A DNA stretch of 64,000 nt from Actinacidiphila alni (GTDB lineage: Bacteria; Actinomycetota; Actinomycetes; Streptomycetales; Streptomycetaceae), in assembly GCF_900112845.1 (NCBI RefSeq), contig NZ_FONG01000006.1, positions 248,001 through 312,000 on the forward strand, given 5' to 3'. Below the pieces are notes generated by a model, which had not been told where the DNA came from, ran no database searches, and saw nothing but the letters and a program-made list of their open reading frames with translations. Shown one piece after another: positions 1 through 7,126 of the stretch; the stretch's first letter is position 1; each line of letters starts with the position of its first letter. Position numbers and translations under genes: made by a program.

Positions 1-90
1 GGCGTCCACCTCGTAGGCGCGGGCCCGCAGATTGATGACGAGGGCGCGGACGATCTGCGGCTCGTCGTCGACCACGAGCACCCGGTACAT
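1..90 (-). CDS. kdpE: KdpE response regulator, N-terminal fragment cut by window edge
   Basis: Only the first 30 codons lie in the window. They read MYRVLVVDDEPQIVRALVIN and onward, which is the beta1 strand and acidic pocket (two Asp and a Glu) of a CheY-like receiver domain. The ATG at 88-90 is preceded on the minus strand by GAGGACGCAC, a good ribosome binding site. The gene follows kdpD in the same direction with a gap of about 100 bp. That order and the kdpD partner identify it as KdpE, the OmpR-family regulator of the Kdp potassium pump. The DNA-binding domain is outside the window, so the family assignment rests on context. The gap contains a short direct repeat (TTCTTGTCG units near 109-131). 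Confidence 0.8.
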   Translation of the reverse strand, partial: MYRVLVVDDEPQIVRALVINLRARAYEVDA

Positions 91-194
91 GTGCGTCCTC
101 TTCTTGTTCTTGTCGTTCTTGTCGTTCTTCTCGGTGCCGATGTCGTTGGGGCCGGCGGTGCCGCTGATCCGGGGGCCGGTCCCGGGAGCCGCCC

Positions 195-2750
195 TCATGT
201 GACGGCCGTCGCGGGCAGGTCGGGTGCGGTCGTACGGCCGCCGCCGCCCGCGTCGCCGGGCGCCGCGGGGAGATTGAGCACCATGGTCAGGCCGCCGCCC
301 GGTGTGTCCTCGGCCACCAGCGTGCCGCCCATCGCCTCGGCGAAGCCGCGGGCCACCGCGAGGCCGAGGCCGACGCCGTTGCCGCGCGGCGCGTCGCCGT
401 ACCGCTGGAACGGCTCGAAGATGTGGTCCCTGGCGCTCTCCGGCACCCCGGGGCCTCGGTCGACGACGCGCAGTTCGACGCGGTCGCCGAGGACGCTTGC
501 CGCGACCAGCACCTTCTGTCCCTCGGGGCTGTACTTGACGGCGTTCTCGACGATGTTGGCGACGCTGCGTTCCAGCAGGCCGGGGTCGACGGCGACCATC
601 GGCAGCGTCTCCGGTATGTCGAGCGCGACGCTCTGCTCGGGCACCCCGCCGAGCGCCATCGGCACCACCTCGTCCAGGTCCAGCTCGCGGATCAGCGGCG
701 AGACGGTGCCGGTCTGCAGCCGGGACATGTCCAGCAGATTGCCCACCAGGTGATCGAGGCGGTCGGCGCCGTCCTCGATCCCGGCCAGCAGCTCCGCCTC
801 GTCCTGCGGCGACCAGGCGACGTCGGCGGAGCGCAGCGAGGACACCGACGCCTTGATCCCGGCCAGCGGGGTGCGCAGGTCGTGCGAGACGGCGGCGAGC
901 AGGGCGGTGCGTATCCGGTTGCCCTCGGCCAGCTCGCGGGCCTGCGCGGCCTCGTCGGCGAGCCGCTTGCGGTCCAGGACGACGGCGGCCTGCGCGGCGA
1001 AGGCGGACAGCACACGCCGGTCGGAGGCGGGCAGCACGCGGCCGGTCAGCGCCAGGGTGAGCCGGTCGTTGACCGGCACCTCCACGTCGGCGTCCTCCGG
1101 CCGTACGCAGGGCCGGCCGCCGACGCTCTGCGCGCAGTGCCAGGCCGCGTGCTCGCTGTCCCGTTCCAGCAGCACCACCGCGTCCATGCCGAAGGTCTCC
1201 CTGACCCGCTCCAGCAGGGCCTCCAGCGAGCTCTCGCCGCGCAGCACACTGCCCGCCAGATACGACAGGATCTCCGCCTCGGCGCGCAGCCGGGCGGCCT
1301 GCTGGGTGCGGCGGGCGGCGAGGTCCACCACCGAGGAGACGGCGGCGCCGACCACGATGAAGATCGCGATGGCGATGATGTTCTCGGGCTGGGCGACGGT
1401 GAAGGAGTGCGTCGGCGGTGTGAAGTAGTAGTTCAGCAGCAGCGAGCCGAGCAGCGCCGCGGCCAGCGCGGGCAGCAGGCCGCCGACCAGCGCGGCGGCC
1501 ACCGTCATGGTCAGGAAGACCAGCATCTCGGTGCCCTGGCTCATCCCGGGGTGCCAGTTGGTGAGCAGCACCGCGAGCGCGACGGGTCCAGCGACGCCGG
1601 TCAGCCAGCCCGCGACGATCCGCGAGCGGCCCAGTTTCGCGCCGCGGGCGGTCGGCAGGCCGCGGCCCTTGGCGGCGTGTTCGTGGGTGACGATGTGCAC
1701 GTCGATGTCGCCGGACTCGCGCGCCACGGTGCTGCCGACGCCCGGCCCGAGCACGTACTGCCACGTCTTGCGGCGGCTGGTGCCGAGCACGATCTGGGTG
1801 GCGTCCACGCCGCGCGCGAAGTCCAGCAGCGCGTCGGGCACGTCGTCGCCGATGACGTGGTGGAAGGAGCCGCCGAGGTCCTCGACGAGGGTGCGCTGCA
1901 CCGCCAGTTCCTTGGCCGAGCCCGACGCCAGGCCGTCGCTGCGCACGATGTGCACGGCGAGGATCTCGCTGCCCGAGCCCTTGGCCGCCATCCGGGCGGC
2001 GCGGCGCAGCAGCGTACGGCCCTCGGGGCCGCCGGTCAGGCCGACCACGATCCGCTCCCTGGCCTGCCAGGCAGCGGATATCCGATGGTCTGCGCGGTAC
2101 TGCTGGAGGTATTCGTCGACCCGGTCCGCGGTCCACAGCAGCGCCAGTTCGCGCAGCGCGGTCAGATTGCCGGGGCGGAAGTAGTTGGACAGCGCCGCGT
2201 CGACGCGGTCGGGCGCGTAGATGTTGCCGTGCGCCATCCGGCGGCGCAGCGCCTGCGGCGACATGTCGACCAGCTCGATCTGGTCGGCCCTGCGCACCAC
2301 CTCGTCCGGCACCGTCTCGCGCTGCCGCACCCCGGTGATCGACTCGACCACGTCGCCGAGTGACTCCAGGTGCTGGATGTTGACGTTGGATACCACGTCG
2401 ATCCCGGCCCGCAGCAGCTCCTCGACGTCCTGCCAGCGCTTGGCGTTCCGCGAGCCCGGCACATTGGTGTGCGCCAGCTCGTCCACCAGGACCACTTCGG
2501 GCGCCCGTTCCAGCACCGCTGCCACGTCCATCTCGGTGAACGCGGTCCCCCGGTACTCGATCTCCTTGCGCCTGACCTCCTCCAGGCCCGCCGTCATCAC
2601 CTCGGTGCGCGGCCGGTGGTGGTGCTCCACGTACCCGACGACCACGTCCGTGCCGCGCTCGGCCCGCCGGTGTGCCTCGGAGAGCATGGCGTACGTCTTC
2701 CCCACCCCGGGCGCCGCCCCGAGATAGATGCGCAGCTTCCCGCGTGCCAT
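195..2750 (-). CDS. kdpD: KdpD osmosensitive K+ sensor histidine kinase
   Basis: This is an 851-residue membrane kinase that senses potassium or turgor and phosphorylates KdpE. The N-terminal KdpD domain has a Walker A-like motif GAAPGVGKT (residues 11-19) and VDELAHTN near residue 89. A UspA-like domain follows. Next comes a cluster of four closely spaced membrane helices around residues 395-500, then a GAF-like region, the H-box SHDLRTPLAG near residue 622 and an HATPase domain with the GVGLGLAVARG box. I chose the ATG at 2748-2750 because the KdpD domain begins there; the open frame continues upstream to 2942 but has no domain content. The length fits the family (about 850-900). kdpE follows it. 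The kdpFABC pump genes are not in the window. Confidence 0.93.
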   Translation of the reverse strand: MARGKLRIYLGAAPGVGKTYAMLSEAHRRAERGTDVVVGYVEHHHRPRTEVMTAGLEEVRRKEIEYRGTAFTEMDVAAVLERAPEVVLVDELAHTNVPGSRNAKRWQDVEELLRAGIDVVSNVNIQHLESLGDVVESITGVRQRETVPDEVVRRADQIELVDMSPQALRRRMAHGNIYAPDRVDAALSNYFRPGNLTALRELALLWTADRVDEYLQQYRADHRISAAWQARERIVVGLTGGPEGRTLLRRAARMAAKGSGSEILAVHIVRSDGLASGSAKELAVQRTLVEDLGGSFHHVIGDDVPDALLDFARGVDATQIVLGTSRRKTWQYVLGPGVGSTVARESGDIDVHIVTHEHAAKGRGLPTARGAKLGRSRIVAGWLTGVAGPVALAVLLTNWHPGMSQGTEMLVFLTMTVAAALVGGLLPALAAALLGSLLLNYYFTPPTHSFTVAQPENIIAIAIFIVVGAAVSSVVDLAARRTQQAARLRAEAEILSYLAGSVLRGESSLEALLERVRETFGMDAVVLLERDSEHAAWHCAQSVGGRPCVRPEDADVEVPVNDRLTLALTGRVLPASDRRVLSAFAAQAAVVLDRKRLADEAAQARELAEGNRIRTALLAAVSHDLRTPLAGIKASVSSLRSADVAWSPQDEAELLAGIEDGADRLDHLVGNLLDMSRLQTGTVSPLIRELDLDEVVPMALGGVPEQSVALDIPETLPMVAVDPGLLERSVANIVENAVKYSPEGQKVLVAASVLGDRVELRVVDRGPGVPESARDHIFEPFQRYGDAPRGNGVGLGLAVARGFAEAMGGTLVAEDTPGGGLTMVLNLPAAPGDAGGGGRTTAPDLPATAVT

Positions 2751-2867
2751 AGCTCCATCGTCCCGCTCAGCCGCGCCCTTCGCCCGGCCGGCCCGGGAGG
2801 CGCACACTCCGACTCTAGAACGGCGGAACCCGGCATATCGGGCGCCGGGGCTCCCCGGGGGGCGACC

Positions 2868-2888
2868 TTGACGGCGTCTTGACGCCGT
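2868..2888. promoter_or_regulatory. Repeat in kdpD upstream region (possible operator)
   Basis: Two TTGACG hexamers are spaced 11 bp apart (2868 and 2879). The 8-bp arms ACGGCGTC and GACGCCGT are separated by TT at 2871-2888. The site lies about 120 bp upstream of the kdpD start and about 140 bp upstream of the divergent gene at 3027. Direct repeats spaced by one helical turn are typical of OmpR-family sites, so autoregulation by KdpE is possible but not shown. Confidence 0.3.
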
Positions 2889-3026
2889 GGGGCCAGGAGC
2901 GGGCCGCGCGCTCCCGGCAAGGTTTCCGCAAGGGTTTGGCATGCCTTCCGCCAGCGGGCCGGGGAATGCCGTCCTACGCGGCCGGGCGCCGGTCGCTGGA
3001 CGTCGTTTCGACGGGGGGTTTCACCC

Positions 3027-4259
3027 ATGGCAACGGTGAGCGGGCCGAGCGGCCCGGTCATACGCGACCCCGGACAGTGGGCCACACTGTCCGACTGCAA
3101 GAAGGTCCTGGTCGTGGTCCACACACTGGTGTACGGCCAGCGGCTGGAGGACGTGTTCGAGCTGCTCCGCTCCGATCTGCGGATCCATGTGATGTTCACA
3201 ATGGCCCCGCACGCCTTCAACCCGCGGGTGCTCCGCTATCTGGAGGCGCTGGACGGACAGGTGCTGCCCTGGTCCAAGGCCGTCACCACCGAGTTCGACC
3301 TCATCCTGGCCGCGGGCTCCCAGGGCCTTGAACAGCTGCACGGCCCCGTGCTGCGGGTGCCGCACGGGGCGGGGCACACAAAGCTGTCCCGGCCGGGCGA
3401 CGCGCCCTCGCGCACGGTCGGCGGGCTCGGCAGGAATTACCTGATGTGGGGCGACAGGGTCGTGCCCGCCGCGTACGCGCTCGCCCACGACGACGACCTC
3501 GCGCAGTTGTCGCGGACCTGCCCCGAGGCGCTGCCGATCGCCGAGGTGGTCGGGGACGCCACGTACGACCGGATCGCGCGCAGCCTCCCGCTGCGGGAGG
3601 ACTACCGGCGGGCCCTGGGGCTGCGCGACGGCGAGAAGCTGGTGCTGGTCTCCTCCACCTGGGGCACCGGATCGAGCTTCAACCGGATGGAGTCGCTGCT
3701 GCCGCGCCTGCTGACCGAGCTGGATCCGGTCGCGGGCTACCGCACCGCGCTGCTCCTGCACCCCAACGTGTGGTCGGGACACGGCGGTTGGCAGATCCGG
3801 GCCTGGCTGCGGGAGAACGGCCAGGGCGCCGTGCCGCTCGTCACGCCGGAAGCCGACTGGCGCCCCTTGCTGGTCGGCGCGGACTTCGTCCTGGGCGACC
3901 ACGGTTCGGTCACGCTGTACGCGTCCATGTGCGACGTACCGATCGTGATGACCCGGTTCCCCGGGCAGGGCGTCAATCCCCGCTCGCCCGCGACGGCCCT
4001 CGCGTCGCTGGCACCCGCGCTGTCGCCCACACACCCGCTGCCGCGACAGCTCGCGTACGCGCGGGACCACTACGAGTCGCGGGCGTACCACGGCATCGCG
4101 GACCGGATCTCGTCCGAGCCGGGGCGCTTCAACCGGAACATGAGAAAGCTGCTGTACCGCTTACTGCGGATCGGGGAACCGGCGCACGAGCCGTCGACCC
4201 GGCCGCTGCCCCTGCCCGAGCCGCTGCCGACCGCCCTGGTGTCCGGCGGTGACGTGTGA
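3027..4259 (+). CDS. GT-B-fold, glycosyltransferase/CDP-glycerol transferase-like protein
   Basis: This 410-residue protein has no signal peptide or membrane segment. Its layout suggests two Rossmann-like halves. The N half is KKVLVVVHTLVYGQRLEDVF, then DLILAAGSQGLE and VPHGAGHTK. The C half is KLVLVSSTWGTGSSF, then LLHPNVWS, and finally FVLGDHGSVTLYASMCDVPI, which resembles the sugar-nucleotide-binding region of UDP-GlcNAc epimerase or CDP-glycerol glycerophosphotransferase folds. The substrate is unknown. The ATG at 3027 has an upstream GGGGGGTTTC stretch as a poor ribosome binding site. Codon 379 (4161-4163) is TTA, so full translation probably needs the bldA tRNA. The stop overlaps the next gene (GTGA at 4256-4259), so the two genes are translationally coupled. 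Confidence 0.6.
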   Translation: MATVSGPSGPVIRDPGQWATLSDCKKVLVVVHTLVYGQRLEDVFELLRSDLRIHVMFTMAPHAFNPRVLRYLEALDGQVLPWSKAVTTEFDLILAAGSQGLEQLHGPVLRVPHGAGHTKLSRPGDAPSRTVGGLGRNYLMWGDRVVPAAYALAHDDDLAQLSRTCPEALPIAEVVGDATYDRIARSLPLREDYRRALGLRDGEKLVLVSSTWGTGSSFNRMESLLPRLLTELDPVAGYRTALLLHPNVWSGHGGWQIRAWLRENGQGAVPLVTPEADWRPLLVGADFVLGDHGSVTLYASMCDVPIVMTRFPGQGVNPRSPATALASLAPALSPTHPLPRQLAYARDHYESRAYHGIADRISSEPGRFNRNMRKLLYRLLRIGEPAHEPSTRPLPLPEPLPTALVSGGDV

Positions 4260-4858
4260 GACCCGCCCTCGGTCGCCGGCAGGTCGGGGTGGCTCTGTGG
4301 CTGCCCGGCGGCTCCGCCGTCATCCGCGACGAGCATCTGAGTGTCTGCCTGGACGGCGCGCAGGACGTGCGGTGGCAGGGGTGCGCCGACGTGCTGTGGT
4401 CCGCCGGGCCGGCGTCCGGCCGCGCCGCGGCCGTCGAACGGGCCGGCATCGCACGCCGGATCCGGCCCGGGGCGCTGGTGGTCTGCGTGGGCTACGGGCA
4501 GGGGCTGTGCGTGGCTCTGTGCGCCGCGATGCCCGCGGTGGTGTGGGCGGCACGGTTCACGCCGGGTCCGGGTCGGGGGCTCGCGCGCTCCGCCTGGCCC
4601 GCCGCCGCGGCTGTCGGCTCGCTGCTGCACGCGTGGGCGGCGGCGCGGCTGCCGGTGGACGGCCCCGTGGACGTCCTCGCCCGCGGCCTCGGCCGGGTCC
4701 GGATGACGCCGGAGACCTATGAGGCCCGGGGGCCGGGCGGCGGAGTGTCCGGCGCGTCCGGCCCGTCCGTCATCGGGGCGGTACCCGCCTCAGGGTGCCC
4801 ATCCGGCGCAAGGTGTCCCTCCAGCCGGACGACATCGGGGGCGCCGACACCCTCGTAG
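4256..4858 (+). CDS. Unknown protein coupled to the GT-B-like gene
   Basis: I do not recognise this family. The GTG start overlaps the upstream stop by 4 bp. The first 155 residues look protein-like, with segments such as VALWLPGGSAVIRDEHLSVC, GALVVCVGYGQGLCVALC and AAAAVGSLLHAWAAARLP. The tail of about 40 residues is Ser/Gly/Pro-rich and runs 142 bp into the convergent NB-ARC gene, so the functional protein may end near residue 155-160. There are no clear transmembrane helices. The coupling suggests it works with the GT-B-like protein. Confidence that it is expressed is moderate, because the antisense frames here are also open. Confidence 0.5.
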   Translation: MRPALGRRQVGVALWLPGGSAVIRDEHLSVCLDGAQDVRWQGCADVLWSAGPASGRAAAVERAGIARRIRPGALVVCVGYGQGLCVALCAAMPAVVWAARFTPGPGRGLARSAWPAAAAVGSLLHAWAAARLPVDGPVDVLARGLGRVRMTPETYEARGPGGGVSGASGPSVIGAVPASGCPSGARCPSSRTTSGAPTPS

Positions 4859-6954
4859 AGCCGCAGCGACCGCTCGAACGCCTGGCGGGCGTCGTCCGGG
4901 CGGTCGGAGCGCCGGTGCACCAGGCCGAGCAGTTCGTACGACCGGGCCTCCCAGTGCACGGAACCGGCCGTACGGAATTCCTCGGCCGCCTGGCGCAGGC
5001 AGCGTTCGGCGAGGTCGGTCCTGCCCTCCTCGCCGTGCGCCCGGCCGAGCAGCGCCATGGACCTGGCGGCGTCGTACGTGTCCGACGCCGCCAGCAGCTC
5101 GGCCCGTGCCCGGCCCAACTCCCGTACCGCGTCGCCCGGCCGTCCCGCCGACAGCGCGACATCGCCGAGGGACAGCCGGCTCAGGGCCGCGCCGCGGGCG
5201 TATCCGATCTCCTCCCTGATCGCCAGGGCCTCGGTGAACCAGCGCACCGCCTCGGTGGGCCGTCCCGCCAGGTGATGCGACTGGCCCAGGCCGTGCAGGG
5301 CCTGGGCCTCCATCCGACGGTTGCCGTGCCGACGTGCCAGGGCGAGCGCCTGGCCGAACCAGCCGACGGCCTCCTCCGGCCGGCCGGCGTTGCGCAGCCC
5401 CGTCCCGCCGGACGTCAGCATCCGCATCTCGCCCTCGACGTGCGCGGCCCGGCGGGCCGCGTCGAGGCCGATGCGGTGGGCCTCCACCCACGCGTCGTAG
5501 GGCCGCAGCCGCAGGAACAGCGGACACATCGCGTCGGTGAGCTGCCAGGCCAGGCCGTCCCATCCGGCGTCCACGGCCGCGCGCAGGGCGATCATCAAAC
5601 GGCTCTGCTCGCGGCCCAGCCAGCCGAGCGCGTCCTGCTCCCCGGCGAACGCGTCGCCGGTGGGTGTGACCGGCGGGAATTCGTAGTCGCGGTCGAGAGT
5701 GCGGTGCGAGGGCAGGATCAGCGCCTCGGCGGCGGTGGCGGTCGCCAGGCACCATTCCAGCGCGCGGCGGACGGCCGCGCGACGCACGGGGACGGGATCG
5801 ACGGTCTCGGCGAGGCCGCGGGCGTGGAGCCTGACCAGGTCGTGGAAGCGGTAGTGCTCGGGCCCGTCGTCGGTCTGCTCCAGCAGGCTCACCTCGGCGA
5901 GCGCGTCGATCCGCCGGACGGCGCCGTCCGGCGCCGGTCCGCAGGCGGCCGCGGCGAGTTCGGGCGGGAAGTCCGCGAAGGGCAGCACGCCGAGCAGCCG
6001 GTACAGCGCGGCGGCGTCCTCCGGCAGGAAGCGGTACGAGGCGTCGAGCGCGCTCTGCACGGCTATCCCCTCTCCGGCGCGTAATACGGTCAGCCGTTCC
6101 GCCCCGCGGTCGAGCGCCTCCGCGGTGACGGCCAAGGGCTGGCCCGGCCGGGCCGCCATCCGTGCCGCGGCCACACAGACCGCGAGCGCGAGGCCGCCGC
6201 AGCGTTCGATCACACGGCGGGCCGCGGCCGGCTCGGCCGCCACCCGTCCCGCGCCGAGCCGTTGCCGGAGGATCTCGGCGGACGCGTCGGCGTCCAGGAA
6301 GCCGAGGGGCCGGAAGGCGGCGCCCTCGAGGCCGAGGCCGGTCAGCCGCCTCCGGCTGGTGACGGCGACCACGACGTCGGGTGCCGCGGGCAGCAACGGC
6401 CTGACCTGCGCGGCCGACACGACGTTGTCCAGCATGAGGATCAGCCGCCGGCCGGCGGTGACCGAGCGCCAGAGCGCGGCGGTCTCGGCCAGTCCCGACG
6501 GCACGGATGTCACGCCGAACGCGCGCAGGAACATCCCCAGCACCTCGGACGGTTCCGCCGGCCCCTCCGGCGCGTACCCGCGCAGATCGGCGTAGAGCTG
6601 TCCGTCGGGGAAGTCGTCGGCCTTGCCGCGCAGCCAGTACGAGACGAGGGCCGTCTTGCCCACGCCCGCGGGGCCGTTGACGACGGCCACCAAGGGGCCG
6701 TCGCGTCCGGTGTCGAGGAGCAGCGCGTCCAGAGCGGCCAAGTCCCGTGCCCGGCCCACCAGTCGGCGCGGACCTGCGATCAACTGCCGGGGCACCGGCA
6801 GTTCCACGGGAACCGGCGCCGCGGGAGCCGCGTGCCAATGGATGTCGCCGACGCTGCCGGCCTGTACGACGCCACCGTGCAGGACACCGCCGGAGATCGC
6901 GTTGTGATGGTCGCTGTGAGCGGGATGCGAGGCACGTCGTGATTCTGCGTCCAC
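4717..6954 (-). CDS. NB-ARC/TPR STAND protein with N-terminal RHIM/amyloid-like motif
   Basis: This is a cytoplasmic NLR-like ATPase of about 745 residues. From the GTG at 6954, residues 18-41 hold a short Gly/Val-rich motif, NAISGGVLHGGVVQAG followed by SVGDIHWH. Its V-Q-A-G core resembles RHIM and bacterial amyloid signalling motifs. The NB-ARC domain follows: Walker A NGPAGVGKT, Walker B RRLILMLDNV, sensor VVVAVTSRRRL and the GLPL-like GGLALAV. A winged-helix region carries the MHD-like RFHDLVRLHA. The C-terminal third is TPR repeats (GRPEEAVGWFGQALALARR, GRPTEAVRWFTEALAIREE and others). I prefer GTG 6954 because CGGGGGA precedes it; an ATG at 6987 would add 11 residues without a good ribosome binding site. 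A TTA codon lies at 6082-6084. The gene is divergent from the SARP-NB-ARC gene. Confidence 0.85.
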   Translation of the reverse strand: MDAESRRASHPAHSDHHNAISGGVLHGGVVQAGSVGDIHWHAAPAAPVPVELPVPRQLIAGPRRLVGRARDLAALDALLLDTGRDGPLVAVVNGPAGVGKTALVSYWLRGKADDFPDGQLYADLRGYAPEGPAEPSEVLGMFLRAFGVTSVPSGLAETAALWRSVTAGRRLILMLDNVVSAAQVRPLLPAAPDVVVAVTSRRRLTGLGLEGAAFRPLGFLDADASAEILRQRLGAGRVAAEPAAARRVIERCGGLALAVCVAAARMAARPGQPLAVTAEALDRGAERLTVLRAGEGIAVQSALDASYRFLPEDAAALYRLLGVLPFADFPPELAAAACGPAPDGAVRRIDALAEVSLLEQTDDGPEHYRFHDLVRLHARGLAETVDPVPVRRAAVRRALEWCLATATAAEALILPSHRTLDRDYEFPPVTPTGDAFAGEQDALGWLGREQSRLMIALRAAVDAGWDGLAWQLTDAMCPLFLRLRPYDAWVEAHRIGLDAARRAAHVEGEMRMLTSGGTGLRNAGRPEEAVGWFGQALALARRHGNRRMEAQALHGLGQSHHLAGRPTEAVRWFTEALAIREEIGYARGAALSRLSLGDVALSAGRPGDAVRELGRARAELLAASDTYDAARSMALLGRAHGEEGRTDLAERCLRQAAEEFRTAGSVHWEARSYELLGLVHRRSDRPDDARQAFERSLRLYEGVGAPDVVRLEGHLAPDGHPEAGTAPMTDGPDAPDTPPPGPRAS

Positions 6955-7054
6955 GGTTCGTTCCCCCGTCGCTCCAACTGGCCGCATATATCAGATGAAG
7001 TTGTCACCTGTGGACAGTATGAGCTATTTCCCGCGCACAACGAAGCACAGTGGT

Positions 7055-7082
7055 ATGGCACGGTGACGCACCGTCGTGCCAT
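7055..7082. promoter_or_regulatory. Inverted repeat between divergent STAND genes
   Basis: The arms ATGGCACG and CGTGCCAT are separated by 12 bp that can nest a further GGTG/CACC. The repeat lies in the intergenic region between the NB-ARC gene (minus) and the SARP gene (plus), 44 bp before the SARP start. It could be an operator for one or both genes, or a 5' UTR hairpin of the SARP mRNA. Confidence 0.4.
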
Positions 7083-7126
7083 GCTCACTCGTGGGGACGG
7101 CGTGACAAGCAGCCGGAGGGGCAGCG

